Below are positions 24,858 through 34,260 of a stretch of 64,000 bases of DNA, one piece after another (positions within the stretch are counted from its first letter, which is position 1; each line of letters starts with the position of its first letter). The position numbers and the translations under genes were made by a program. Source of the DNA: CATQGW01 sp965262235. GTDB taxonomy: Bacteria; Chloroflexota; Dehalococcoidia; Bin125. The notes under the pieces were generated by a model. It saw only the letters and a program-made list of their open reading frames with translations. It had not been told where the DNA came from and searched no databases. Location: positions 2,356,001 to 2,420,000 of the forward strand of contig OZ253504.1 of NCBI GenBank assembly GCA_965262235.1, in the 5' to 3' direction.

Positions 24858-26699
24858 GGAGCCTGTCTCAGAAGTAGGCTTGGCGCGTCGTGAGGGGCGG
24901 ACGCGGGCGGATCGGTCGCGCCGCTGAGGCTGGGTCGGAGGGGCGCGATGCCGTGGCGAGCGTGGGACCGTGAGCAGGTGTGGCTGATGCCGCCGTCGTT
25001 GGACGAGGTATTGGCTGACGACCATCCGGCGCGGCTGGTGGCGGCGCTGGTGGACAGTCTGACAACGGCGGAGTGGGCCGAGCTGGGGGTTGACCTGGCC
25101 GGCCAACCGCTGGGCGCGCCGGCCTACCACCCGCGCGCGCTGCTGGGTATCTGGCTCTACGGGTTCATGACCGGGCTGCGCTCCGCGCGGCGACTGGAGA
25201 CGGCCTGCCGCGAGCAGCTGGCGCTGCAGTGGCTGAGCGGCTACCAGCAGCCGGACCACAACACGCTCTGGCGCTTCTACCGCGAGCACCGCAACCAGCT
25301 GCGCGGGCTGCTGCGCCACACGGTCCAGATCGCGGCGCGGCTGGGCCTGGTCGACTGGGCGCTGCAGGCGGTCGACGGGACCAAGGTGGCGGGCTCGGCG
25401 TCGTCCTCGCGGACCTACGACGCGCAGCAGCTGGAGCGGCTGCTGGCGCGCACGGAGCGGGCGATCGCGGACCTGGAGGCGCAGAACGAGGCCGGCGACG
25501 AGCCGGCGGCGCCGCGGCTGCCGGCTGACCTGGCCGAAGCGCAGCGGCTGCGCGCGGAGGTCCTGGCGGCCCGCCAGGCGCTGGCGGCGGGCGAGCGCCG
25601 GCACGCCAACCTGACCGACCCGGACGCGCGGCTGCTGCGCGCCGCCGGCGGCTATCTGACCGGATACAACGCGCAGGCGATGGCGGTCACGGTTCGCTAT
25701 GAGGCCGGCGCGGCTGGGCCGGTCGAGGCTGCGGTCAGCGCGGGGAACGGCGAGCACGCCGGCGGCGGCGAGCACATTGGCGACGAGGACAGCGCGGACC
25801 GAAGCAGCAAGGACGAGGACGTTGGCAACGAGGGCAACGAGGATGAGGGCGACCAGGAGCCGGGCGGGACCCGCAGAGGCGGGCTGTTGATCACCGCCGC
25901 GGACGTCACCCAGGACCCAACCGACCAGGCCCAGCTGCTGCCGATGATCGAGGCCGCCGAGCAGTCCGGCGGCCCCGCTGCAGGACTGACCCTGGCCGAC
26001 GCCGGCTACTTTTCGGCCGCCAACCTGGCCGCCTGCGCCGCCCGCGCGACGCCCGTGGCGATCCCCGAAGCGCGCTGTCCGACCGCGCACCCCTACCACC
26101 ACAGCCGCTTCGCCTACGACCCCGGCGGCGACTGCTACCAGTGTCCCGAGGGCCGGTTGCTGAGCTTCCAGCGGGTCAAGCATCGGCGCCGGCGAGCCTC
26201 CGTGCGGGTCTACGCGGCCGCGGCCGCGGACTGCCTGGCGTGTCCCGCCTTCGGTCGCTGTACGACCAGCACGCAGGGACGCCGGATCGAGGTCTCGCTG
26301 CACGCCGACGCGCTCACTGCGCACCGTCGCTGGATGCAGACGGCGGCGGCGCGCGACGCGTTTCGGCGGCGCAAACAGCTGATCGAACCGGTCTTCGGGA
26401 TCATCAAGGAGCAGCAAGCCGGCCGCCGCTTCCTGCTGCGCGGACTTGAGGCCGTGCGCAGCGAGTGGACCCTGCTGGCGGTCGCGTTCAACCTGCGCAC
26501 GCTCGCCAAGGCGCTGAGCGGCAGGCCGATCAGCCGCGCGCGCTACGCCCCGGCTGGCTAATCCCCGCCCTCCAGACCGCCGACGCCCTCGATCCCACCG
26601 GCGCCAGCGCCCCGCACCCCCGCACCCCCGCACCCCGTCCGCGAGCATCAGCCCCCAAGCCCGCCGCGCGACCGCTACCCCGCTACTGAGACAGGCTCC
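24858..26699 (+). mobile_element. IS1182-like insertion sequence, copy 2
   Basis: Left end GGAGCCTGTCTCAGAAGTAG; right end, read inwards, GGAGCCTGTCTCAGTAG. Flanks are GGGCGACCCTT on the left and TTGTGGCTGCCC on the right, halves of the family T palindrome sharing TT as a likely 2-bp duplication. Nearly identical to copy 1 except for the length of the acidic segment inside the transposase gene. The 168 bases between the element's right end and the next gene hold nothing recognisable. Confidence 0.9.
24948..26561 (+). CDS. IS1182-family DDE transposase
   Basis: 537 residues; same domains and acidic triad as the copy at 7517-9193 (VDGTKVAGS, LADAGYFSAANL, EPVFGIIKEQQ). The Gly/Asp/Glu-rich insert is 21 residues shorter, the only sizeable difference. 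The frame is complete and the gene appears functional. High similarity between the copies points to recent transposition within this genome. Confidence 0.93.
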   Translation: MPWRAWDREQVWLMPPSLDEVLADDHPARLVAALVDSLTTAEWAELGVDLAGQPLGAPAYHPRALLGIWLYGFMTGLRSARRLETACREQLALQWLSGYQQPDHNTLWRFYREHRNQLRGLLRHTVQIAARLGLVDWALQAVDGTKVAGSASSSRTYDAQQLERLLARTERAIADLEAQNEAGDEPAAPRLPADLAEAQRLRAEVLAARQALAAGERRHANLTDPDARLLRAAGGYLTGYNAQAMAVTVRYEAGAAGPVEAAVSAGNGEHAGGGEHIGDEDSADRSSKDEDVGNEGNEDEGDQEPGGTRRGGLLITAADVTQDPTDQAQLLPMIEAAEQSGGPAAGLTLADAGYFSAANLAACAARATPVAIPEARCPTAHPYHHSRFAYDPGGDCYQCPEGRLLSFQRVKHRRRRASVRVYAAAAADCLACPAFGRCTTSTQGRRIEVSLHADALTAHRRWMQTAAARDAFRRRKQLIEPVFGIIKEQQAGRRFLLRGLEAVRSEWTLLAVAFNLRTLAKALSGRPISRARYAPAG

Positions 26700-26867
26700 T
26701 TGTGGCTGCCCATCCCCCGTACTTCAACACCCGCGACGACGCGATCCCCGGACGTGCGCGACCACCCCCCATCGCCGCCCCCACACGCCGATCGCCGTAT
26801 CGAAGATCCCGTCGCGCAGCGGCCCCTTCCCGCCGGAACGCCGAATCCGCGCCGCCTCAACCCCCCG

Positions 26868-27722
26868 CTACCGCCCAGCAAGCTCCCGCCCGCGGTTGAG
26901 CGCAGCCGACTCCCGCGTCGGCCCCGGCATCAGGAAGCTGAAGCCCTCGGCGATGCGCTGTTCGACGTTCGCAAGGCTGACCTGCGGCGAGCCGTAGGGC
27001 ACCCCGCGCTCCTGGCAGACCAGCCGCGCGCGCTGGACCGCCTCATCGACCTGCGGGCCGGGCTGGCCTTTGAGGCCCATCGAGACCGAGAGATCGCTCT
27101 CGCTGATCAGGATCAGGCCGGGCGCTGGCACGGCGTCAAGAATCGCCGGGAGATTCTCGACGCCCTGGATCGTCTCGCACTGCAGGCAGGCCAGGATCTC
27201 GCCGTTGGGGTCGAGCGGCCAGACATCGGCTCGGTCGAAGTACTCGGGCTGATCGAGCCCCCAATAGCGCAGGGCGCTGCCCGGCGCGTGGCCGCGACGC
27301 CCGACCGGTTCCTGGTCGGGAGCGTCGGCCGCCTGGATGTAGCGCGCCGCCTGCAGCGCGGCGATGGCGTCTTCCGGCGTGTTGATCATCGGGAAGACGA
27401 TCCCGTACACGCCGATGTCGAGCACCTGCTTCACGATCCACTGGCTCTGCTCGCGCCCGTTCACCGGGATCCGCACGAACGGGGTGACGCGCGGCGCGAC
27501 GCTGCCCGATTCGGCGATCTCGCGCCGGTCCAGCATGAACTGCAGCGAGAGCCGGAGGTCGGTGAGGCTGAAGGCCGAGTGCTCCAGCTCGTAGACGACA
27601 AAGTCATAGTCGGATGAGGCGATCCAGATCGCATCAGGGATCGAGCCCGGCGGCACGAACGGCCCAAACGCGGGCTTGCCCGCTTCGATCAGCTCGATCA
27701 CGTTGTTCAGTCGTCCGGGCAT
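26868..27722 (-). CDS. HpcH/HpaI-type class II aldolase
   Basis: 284 residues of the Mg2+-dependent HpcH/HpaI/citrate lyase beta family, which cleaves 4-hydroxy-2-oxo acids to pyruvate plus an aldehyde. Landmarks are YDFVVYELEHSAFSLTDLR, VTPFVRIPVN, LDIGVYGIVFPMINTPEDA with the metal-ligand region, and LQCETIQGVENLPAIL, the conserved E-x-x-x-G segment. An insertion relative to short members (HAPGSALRYWGLDQPEYFDR, about 145-165) resembles the hydroxy-oxo-heptanedioate aldolase-like group. It lies 54 bases downstream of a hydroxyacid dehydrogenase on the same strand; together they could handle 2-oxo or 2-hydroxy acids. Confidence 0.9.
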   Translation of the reverse strand: MPGRLNNVIELIEAGKPAFGPFVPPGSIPDAIWIASSDYDFVVYELEHSAFSLTDLRLSLQFMLDRREIAESGSVAPRVTPFVRIPVNGREQSQWIVKQVLDIGVYGIVFPMINTPEDAIAALQAARYIQAADAPDQEPVGRRGHAPGSALRYWGLDQPEYFDRADVWPLDPNGEILACLQCETIQGVENLPAILDAVPAPGLILISESDLSVSMGLKGQPGPQVDEAVQRARLVCQERGVPYGSPQVSLANVEQRIAEGFSFLMPGPTRESAALNRGRELAGR

Positions 27723-27776
27723 GTCAGCTCCTGTTCAGGTCGTGTTCAGCGATGTCAGGTGGTGTCAGGGGATCGG

Positions 27777-28739
27777 TCAGTACCACTTCGATTTGTCGAC
27801 CACGTTGACGAACTCGCGGCCATCGATCAGCCGTCGCGCATTCTCGAGGATCAGCTCAAACCGGCGCTCCGGGATGTCGTCCGCGTCGGCGACGGCGATA
27901 TGCGGGGTGATCATCACGTTTTCCATGTGCCACAGCGGATGCCCCTCAGGCAGCGGCTCGATCTCGAAGACGTCAAGCCCCGCGCCGGCGATCTCCCCGC
28001 TCTCCAGCGCCGCCACCAGATCATCCAGGCTCGCAGTCATCCCGCGCCCGATGTTGATGAAGTACGCCGAGTTCTTCATCAACCCGAAGCGCGCGGCGTT
28101 CCACATCCCCTCCGTCTCGGGCGTGTGCGGCGCCGTGGTCACGACGAAGTCAGCCTCCGGCAGGCGGCTGTCCAGTTCGCTCGGGCCGACGACCTCACAA
28201 GGCGCGTCGTGCGCAGGACGAGGGTCAACGCCGATCACACGCGCGCCAAAGGCCGCGCAGACGCGAGCGGTCTCCGCCCCGATCCCGCCGATCCCGTTGA
28301 TCAGCACCGTCGAGTCGGCGAGGTTCACGTACCCACGCTTGCGCGCCTTCGTGTCCCAGCGACCCTCCGCCTGGGCGGCGTTCCAGTAGGGCAGCCCGCG
28401 CGCGAGCGCGAGCATGAACATCATGATGTGCTGCGAAATGTGGTCCGAGTAAATCCCCCGCGGGTTGCTCACGATCACTGGGTGCTCGGCCAGCTCCTCG
28501 TAGTAGTACCCCGGCGGCGGTCCCGCGAACGGGTTCTGCAGCAGGCGCAGGCGCTCGACGTTCGGCAGCACATCGGCTGAGACACCACCGTAGGCCGCAT
28601 CGGCGTCGACCAGCTCGCGCTCTGCCGTCGCCTCGTCCTCTGCGATCACGACCTCAAGCTCTGGCAGCGCCTCCTCGATCCGCCGCGCCCAGGCGCGGAT
28701 GTCGTCGTCGATCGGCGGCAGCATGACGTACTTCGGCAT
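27777..28739 (-). CDS. D-isomer-specific 2-hydroxyacid dehydrogenase
   Basis: 320 residues. The NAD-binding domain carries LINGIGGIGAETARVCAAFGARVIGVD. The catalytic set is present: Arg in INIGRGM, Glu in GLDVFEIEPL, His in MITPHIAV. SDHISQHIMMFMLALARGL is the conserved helix. It interconverts 2-hydroxy and 2-oxo acids, such as glyoxylate or hydroxypyruvate derivatives. Start at ATG 28739. First gene of a two-gene minus-strand unit with the aldolase. Confidence 0.93.
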   Translation of the reverse strand: MPKYVMLPPIDDDIRAWARRIEEALPELEVVIAEDEATAERELVDADAAYGGVSADVLPNVERLRLLQNPFAGPPPGYYYEELAEHPVIVSNPRGIYSDHISQHIMMFMLALARGLPYWNAAQAEGRWDTKARKRGYVNLADSTVLINGIGGIGAETARVCAAFGARVIGVDPRPAHDAPCEVVGPSELDSRLPEADFVVTTAPHTPETEGMWNAARFGLMKNSAYFINIGRGMTASLDDLVAALESGEIAGAGLDVFEIEPLPEGHPLWHMENVMITPHIAVADADDIPERRFELILENARRLIDGREFVNVVDKSKWY

Positions 28740-28799
28740 CGCGATCCTCCCGGCGCTCAGGCGCCCAGCGCGAAGGTACCAGCGCCCATCTGGGTCAGT

Positions 28800-29110
28800 C
28801 TTCCCTTCCGCGTCATTCCTGCACCCCTCGCGCTATTCCCGCGCCCTTTCCGTCATTCCTCCGCCTCCTCCGCCATTCCTGCCCCCCTCCGTCATTCCTG
28901 CCCCCTCCGTCATTCCTGCCCCCCTCCGTCATTCCTGCGCAGGCAGGAATCCATGCGACCACCCAACCCAGCCATCGCCGCAGTCCCCACGACGGCCTCC
29001 TGGCCCTTCCGCACGCACCCGTCGCGCGATCCAGCGCCGTCGAACGTTCGAAGCCCTCCCGACGCCTCTCAACTCGCCTGGATTCCTGCCTGCGCAGGAA
29101 TGACGGGGGG
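28800..29110. repeat. cluster of GTCATTCCTGC repeats and a paired REP element (family C)
   Basis: Several head-to-tail short units GTCATTCCTGC(CCCC)TCC at 28810-28935 lead into a paired element at 28928-29104: GTCATTCCTGCGCAGGCAGG at the left and its inverse at the right around a 120-base interior. The interior includes GTCGAACGTTCGAAG, echoed in the copies near 54585, 57045 and 57425. No gene is present between 28740 and 29284. Confidence 0.8.
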
Positions 29111-29284
29111 TGGTCGCAGGAATGACGGGGGGGGGGGGGAGCAATGCAAGCGGAGATGTCAATGATGGAGCTGCGTGACGGGCGCGCGCCGCGCGGCGGT
29201 TTCAATCTCGATCGTCGCGGTCTACCCTCGCAGCGAGAAATGCCTGATCGAGCACGCGGAGCGCACGAGCGCCAGGAGGCCCCC

Positions 29285-30049
29285 ATGCACGACGAACTGA
29301 TTGTCGAAGAGGGCGTGATCACGCGCCTCACGATCAACCGCCCCGAACGCCACAACGCGATCAACACCGAGGTCGGCGACGCCATGATCGATGTGGTCAC
29401 CAAGGTCGGCCGCGATCCGGCCGTGCAGGTGCTGGTCCTCGCCGGCAAGGGCCGCTCCTTCTGCTCCGGCGACGATGTCAAGGAGGGCGCCGACGGCGGC
29501 ATCCCCGACTACCCCTGGCCGAACCCCTACCACGCCCCGCATATCGCGGCGTTCAATCTGGAGCGGCACCCCTACTTCGTGCTGCAGCCGCTCTTGCGCC
29601 GCATCCCCCAGATCGTGATCGCCCAAGTCCAGGGCTACTGCATGGGCTCCGGCTTCGACTTGATGCTCGCGGCCGACTACGCGATCGCAGACCCCGATGC
29701 GCAGCTTCGGATGGTCATCGGCGCGACCGCCTTCCTGCCCAAGTACGTGGGCCTCAAGCACGCGACGCGGCTGATCCTCGACGACCGCTTCACGTCAGCG
29801 CAGGAGGCCGCCGAGCTGGGCCTGATCACGAAGGTCGCCGCGCCCGGAGCGCTCGCCGACGAGGTCACCGAACTCGCCGAGCGGCTGGCGGACATGGGCC
29901 AACAACGCCACGGCTACTTCGGCGTGCTCAAAGAATCGCTCAACCGCTCACTCTGGCCCGGGCTCGACGATGACCTGCGGATGCAGCTGATCGGCCACCG
30001 GATGTCCGACCTCTATCGCCAGCACCCGTACGAGCCCACCGACCGTTGA
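29285..30049 (+). CDS. enoyl-CoA hydratase/isomerase family protein
   Basis: 254 residues, crotonase fold. LTINRPERHNAINTEV and VLAGKGRSFCSGDDVKEG supply the first oxyanion-hole region, IAQVQGYCMGSGFDLMLAADYAIA the second. The family glutamates that act in hydratases are not clearly present in the segment AQLRMVIGATAFLPKYVG, so isomerase, hydrolase or lyase activity is equally possible. AGGAGG precedes ATG 29285. Its TGA overlaps the TTG start of the CoA-transferase gene, so the pair is coupled: the CoA-transferase could activate the acid that this enzyme acts on. Confidence 0.92.
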   Translation: MHDELIVEEGVITRLTINRPERHNAINTEVGDAMIDVVTKVGRDPAVQVLVLAGKGRSFCSGDDVKEGADGGIPDYPWPNPYHAPHIAAFNLERHPYFVLQPLLRRIPQIVIAQVQGYCMGSGFDLMLAADYAIADPDAQLRMVIGATAFLPKYVGLKHATRLILDDRFTSAQEAAELGLITKVAAPGALADEVTELAERLADMGQQRHGYFGVLKESLNRSLWPGLDDDLRMQLIGHRMSDLYRQHPYEPTDR

Positions 30050-32541
30050 CCGACACATCCGCGCTCCCGCTCTCCGGGGCGATCATCATCGACCTCAGCG
30101 ACGAGTGCCTGAGTCTCACGGGCCGTTTCCTGGCGGACCTCGGCGCGGAGGTGATCCGCGTCGAGGCGGCAGCCGGCGACGCACTCAGGATCGCCGGGCC
30201 GCACCTCGCCGACCGGCTGGATCCCGAGAGCGGCTTGCGGCACCTGCTGCACAATGCCGGCAAGCGCAGCGTGGCGCTCAACTTCGACGCGCCGGCAGCC
30301 TGGGACCTGGTCGACCGCCTGCTCGCCCGCGCCGACATCGTGATCGCGCCGCTGCAGAAGTCGGCCGAGGCGCGACGGGCCCTGGCCACCGAGCGGTTGC
30401 TGCGCGTCCATCCCCACCTGGGGCTGATCGACGCCGTGATGAAGCGCGGCGGCGAGCAGCTGCCCGCCTCCGACCTGGTTGCGGTCGCCGCCGGCGGGAT
30501 CATGCAGGGCCTCGGCTATCCCGATGCCGCGCCCGACTACCCCGCTGGCCGGCTGGCCTACAAGCAGGCGAGTCTGGTCGGGGCCGCGACCGCCACCGCG
30601 ATGCTCCACGCCGCTCGCCATGGAGCCCCCGCGAGCCATGTCTGCGTCTCGCTGCAGGAGGCGATCCTCTCGACCACGATTCACTTCGCCAACCAGAACA
30701 TGTGGCGCCTCCTGGGCGAAAAGCCCAAACGCCGCGGCGGCGAAATCTCGACACTGCTGCAGGCCCAGGACGGGCGCTGGCTGACGTTCGGGATCACGCC
30801 AAACACCCCCGCGCGGTTCCAGGCGTTCGCTCAGTGGCTGCACGAGCGCGCCGGCTACGACGGGCTGATCGGCGCCGAGTTCCCCGGCGATGTCTGGGCC
30901 CCCGCCTACGGCAGCGACACACACCACGCCTTGATTCGGGCTTGCGCGTCGCTGCCAAGGGACGAGCTGTGCGCGGAAGGTCAAGCGCGAGGGTTTCTCG
31001 CTGTGCCCGTGAACACGGTCGCCAACATCGTCGAGGACCCGCACCTGCGCGAACGCGGCTGCTTCGTCTCGGTCGAGCACGAGCAGCTGGGCCGCAGCCT
31101 TGAGCTGCCGCGCCTGCCGATCCGCTCGACGGCGTTCGAACCGGTCGCACGACCCGCGCCCGCCCTGGGCGCGCACTCCGCCGCCGTGCTCGCAGAGCTC
31201 GCAGGGGTCGACGCGGGGGAGTTCGCGCGGCTCCGCGCGAGCGGGACCGTCGCCGGACCTGACGCCGCGGCAGCCGCACCCAGGCGACGGGAAGCGCCGC
31301 CGGCCCCGGCGAGCCCACGCAGCGACGCGCCGCCGCGCCGCGACGAGCTCCCCCTCGCCGGAGTGCGAGTGCTCGATTTCTGCTGGCAGGCTGCCGGACC
31401 GCTGTCGACCGAGCTCATGGCCAATCTGGGCGCCGATGTGATCAAGGTTGAGTCGGAAGCGCGAATCGACACCTTGCGCAACGCCGTGCAGCCCGTCGAT
31501 CCGCCCACGATCGAGACCGGCGCATTCTTTCAGGACTGCAACACCGACAAGCGCAGCATCACCCTCAACCTCGGCTCGCCGGATGGCATCCGCGTCGCCA
31601 GGGACCTGGTTCGGCTCGCCGATGTGGTCACCGACAACTTCTCCGCCGGCGTGATGAGGCGGCTGGGCCTCGGCTTCGACGATCTGAAGCTCGTCAACCC
31701 GCGGATCGTGGTCGCGAGCTTCCCGGTCATGGGCACCTGGGGCCCCAAGGCGTCGTGGCGCGGGATCGGCAACAGCGTCGTGGGCATGTCGGGCCTCGCC
31801 GCCCACACCGGCGCGCCGCAGAACAAGCCCACCGGCGTGCTCCTGCACACCGACTTCACCCTCGCGCCGCTGGGCGTCACGGCGATCGTCGCCGCGTTGC
31901 TGCAGCGCGATCGGACAGGCCTCGGCCAGGAGATCGAGGTCCCCCAATACGAGGCCGGCATCCACCTGCTCGACACCGAGCTGATCGAGCAGCTGGCCAA
32001 CGGCGTGACGTCGCAGCGGCGCGCCAATCGGTCGCCCGAGCTCGCCCCCCACGGCCTGTTCCCCTGCGCCGGCAACGACCGCTGGGTCGCAATCGCCGTG
32101 CGCCACACCGTCGACTGGCTCGAACTCTGCCGCGTGATCGGCCGCGCAGACCTGGCCGCTCGCGACGATCTCCGCACGCTGGCCGGCCGCAAGGCCGCCG
32201 AGGACGAGCTCGAGGCGGCCGTGGCGCAGTGGACGTCTCGCTGCGACGTGTGGCAGGCAGCCGACCGGCTGCAACAGGCAGGCGTTCCCGCCGGCCCGGC
32301 CGAGGACATCGAGGACCTGGTCGAGACCGACCCGTCAATGCACGGCTTCTTCCTCGAGTTCGATCATCCCGTCGGCATAAAGTTCATGGCCCAGAACCAA
32401 CCATTCCTCTGGAACGGCCACCGTCTCCCAATCCGCCGCGCCCCATTCTTCGGCGAGCACAACGACGAGGTCTTCCGCGAAGAACTACAGCTCGACGAGG
32501 CGGAGCTCACCAGGCTGATCGTCAACGGCGTAATCCGCTAG
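30046..32541 (+). CDS. tandem class III CoA-transferase (CaiB/BaiF), two domains fused
   Basis: 831 residues built from two CaiB/BaiF-type halves, about 1-400 and 440-831, joined by a Pro/Ala/Arg-rich linker. The second half has LAGVRVLDFCWQAAGPLSTELMANLGADVIKVE, GFDDLKLVNPRIVVAS and LLHTDFTLAPLG, where Asp603 is the predicted catalytic aspartate that carries the anhydride intermediate. In the first half the matching segment, LAYKQASLVGAATATAM, has no acidic residue, so only the second active site should work. It moves CoA from an acyl-CoA to a free acid. TTG start overlaps the stop of the enoyl-CoA hydratase gene. Confidence 0.9.
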   Translation: MTDTSALPLSGAIIIDLSDECLSLTGRFLADLGAEVIRVEAAAGDALRIAGPHLADRLDPESGLRHLLHNAGKRSVALNFDAPAAWDLVDRLLARADIVIAPLQKSAEARRALATERLLRVHPHLGLIDAVMKRGGEQLPASDLVAVAAGGIMQGLGYPDAAPDYPAGRLAYKQASLVGAATATAMLHAARHGAPASHVCVSLQEAILSTTIHFANQNMWRLLGEKPKRRGGEISTLLQAQDGRWLTFGITPNTPARFQAFAQWLHERAGYDGLIGAEFPGDVWAPAYGSDTHHALIRACASLPRDELCAEGQARGFLAVPVNTVANIVEDPHLRERGCFVSVEHEQLGRSLELPRLPIRSTAFEPVARPAPALGAHSAAVLAELAGVDAGEFARLRASGTVAGPDAAAAAPRRREAPPAPASPRSDAPPRRDELPLAGVRVLDFCWQAAGPLSTELMANLGADVIKVESEARIDTLRNAVQPVDPPTIETGAFFQDCNTDKRSITLNLGSPDGIRVARDLVRLADVVTDNFSAGVMRRLGLGFDDLKLVNPRIVVASFPVMGTWGPKASWRGIGNSVVGMSGLAAHTGAPQNKPTGVLLHTDFTLAPLGVTAIVAALLQRDRTGLGQEIEVPQYEAGIHLLDTELIEQLANGVTSQRRANRSPELAPHGLFPCAGNDRWVAIAVRHTVDWLELCRVIGRADLAARDDLRTLAGRKAAEDELEAAVAQWTSRCDVWQAADRLQQAGVPAGPAEDIEDLVETDPSMHGFFLEFDHPVGIKFMAQNQPFLWNGHRLPIRRAPFFGEHNDEVFREELQLDEAELTRLIVNGVIR

Positions 32542-32565
32542 GAATCCTCTCAACAGGTCGGGATC

Positions 32566-32811
32566 CCCTCTCCCTCCGCGAAGCGGGGGGAGATGCCGCA
32601 GGCAGAGGGGGGCCGGCCCCGTTGCGGAGCGGGGGAGCCCCCCTCATTCACTCCTTGACAGCCCCCTCCCCCACAACGCCTGAGCAGTCCGATCCAACTG
32701 CGCCCCCCGAGGGGGAGCTGTCGCGTAGCGACTCAGGGGGAGGCTCCCAACCCCGCCAGCGTGGACCGCCGCGCGGCCTCCCCTGCTGCCTTCGGCAGCT
32801 CCCCCTCGGGC
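32566..32811. repeat. two adjacent GC-rich palindromic elements (family B and a variant)
   Basis: 32566-32646 is a family B element with GATGCCGCAGGCAGAGGGGGG. 32703-32811 is a related but distinct element: GAGGGGGAGCTGTCGCGTAGCGACTC on the left and CTGCCTTCGGCAGCTCCCCC on the right. The second element is directly followed by the truncated left edge of a transposase remnant. Confidence 0.75.
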
Positions 32812-32822
32812 GCCGCTATTTC

Positions 32823-33985
32823 TGAGTGAGTGCGAGCAGCAGTACCTGATGCCGGCCAGCCTCAGCGATTGGCTGCCCGAGGACCACTTGGCCTGGTTCG
32901 TGTTGGAGGCGGTTGAGCAGTTGGACCTACCCGTGTTTCACGCCGCCTACCGTGACGATGGCTGGGGACGCCAGGCCTACGACCCGGCGAGGATGCTGGC
33001 GCAGCTGCTCTATGCCGATTGCGAGGGCGAGCGTTCGAGCCGGCGGATCGAGCAGCGTTGCCGGGAGGACATCGCCTTCCGCGTGCTGAGCGCCCACCAG
33101 CAGCCCGATCACGCCACGATCTGCCGCTTCCGGCAAGGCCACGAGCAGACGGGCGCGGAGCGGAGCGACGCATTGCCGCCCGAGCTGCGCAGCCGGACGC
33201 AGCGGCTGGCGCGGCTGCGTGAGGCGCAGGCGCGCTTGGCGAGTGGCGAACAGGCACGGCAGGACGCCTACGAGGCGCGGCTGCGGGAGCGCGAGCAGAA
33301 GGATGCGCGCGGGCGCCAGCCGAAGCGACCAACGCCCGACCCTGAGACGAAGGTCAACCTGAGCGAGCCGGACAGCCGGGTCGTGCGCGACTATTGGGGC
33401 CACTACCAAGGCGACAACGTGCAGGCGGTAGCGATCCGCGAACAAGTCAGCGTGGCAGCCGAGCTGACCCGCGCGGCGACCGATGTGCAGGAACTGGGGC
33501 CAATGCTCGAGGCGACGCAGCGCAATCTGGAGGCGCTGGGTCAGGAGCCGATCGGGATCCTGCTGGCCGACGCCGGCTACTACTCCGACGCCAATGTCCG
33601 GGCGCCGGTCGAGGCCGGTCCCGAGTTGTTGATCGCCAGCCGCACCGACCGCAACCGCCGCGTGGCCGGCGCGGCCCCGCGCGGGCGCATCCCGGCCGGA
33701 CTCTCGACACGCGAGCGGATGCGCCGCAAGCTGACGACGCAGCGGGGGCGCCGGCTGGACGAACAGCGGCGCTGGATGATCGAGCCGGTCTTCGGCGACA
33801 TCAAGGAGAACCGCGGTATCCGCCGCTTCCAACGCCGCGGCTTCGACGCCTGCGCCGGGGAGTGGAAACTGATCGCCGCCACCCACAACCTACGCAAGCT
33901 CGATCGCCACAGGCAGACCCAGCGCTCGCCCCGGCCGTCCGGCCGCCCCGCACGACGCGCGAAGCCCAGTTTTGAGACAGGCTCC
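32823..33985 (+). mobile_element. decayed IS1182-type element (different lineage), left end missing
   Basis: The right terminus TTTTGAGACAGGCTCC at 33970-33985 matches the terminal repeats of the other IS1182-like elements and is followed by half of the family T palindrome (GAGGGCTGCCC). No left terminus exists; coding sequence starts abruptly next to a palindromic repeat near 32823. It is a dead element, probably still recognisable at one end. Confidence 0.8.
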
Positions 33986-34132
33986 GAGGGCTGCCCATAC
34001 GGGAGGGGTGGAGGTCTGCGCGGGCCTCCCCCTCAGTCGCTGCGCGACAGCTCCCCCGCGGGGGGAGCGATTTCGGATTCCGCTGACCACTCAATGTGGT
34101 CAGCAGGGGGAGAGCGATTGGGATTCCGCTGA
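32849..34132 (+). pseudogene. IS1182-type transposase remnant, internally deleted
   Basis: The frame stays open for 427 codons but is clearly damaged. The N-terminus before YLMPASLSDWLPEDHLAWF is cut off. After QQPDHATICRFRQGHEQ the sequence jumps to DALPPELRSR; relatives have about 60 residues there, including the DGTK catalytic aspartate. The rest is conserved (LADAGYYSDANV, EPVFGDIKENRG). The normal stop is lost, so the frame reads through the terminal repeat (KPSFETGSEG) and the flanking tandem repeats until 34132. It cannot give an active transposase. It is only distantly related to the two intact copies here. Confidence 0.85.
34023..34068. repeat. GC-rich palindromic repeat variant
   Basis: CCTCCCCCTCAGTCGCTGCGCGACAG followed by CTCCCCCGC-GGGGGGAG. 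It resembles the variant at 32703-32811 and joins directly to the 46-bp tandem repeats. Confidence 0.6.
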
Positions 34133-34205
34133 CCACTCAATGTGGTCAGCAGGGGGAGAGCGATTGGGATTCCGCTGACCACTCAATGTGGTCAGCGGGG
34201 CGAGA
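34075..34205. repeat. 46-bp tandem repeat, three units, each with an A-type hairpin
   Basis: Units begin with GGATTC at 34075, 34121 and 34167. Each holds the inverted repeat GCTGACCAC - 5 bases - GTGGTCAGC, followed by AGGGGGAGAGCGATTG; the last unit is cut short and reads GGGGCGAGAG. The hairpin also occurs singly at 3091-3113 and 43779-43801. No gene lies between 34133 and 34385. Confidence 0.9.
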
Positions 34206-34260
34206 GTTGTTCAGAGGATTCCTTGCGATCGCGCACGATCTCCGTGTAGGGGCAACCCTT

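Noticed and set aside
30013..32274. 753-codon open frame opposite the CoA-transferase
   Set aside because: Antisense shadow of a strongly conserved gene; no recognisable domain or ribosome site.
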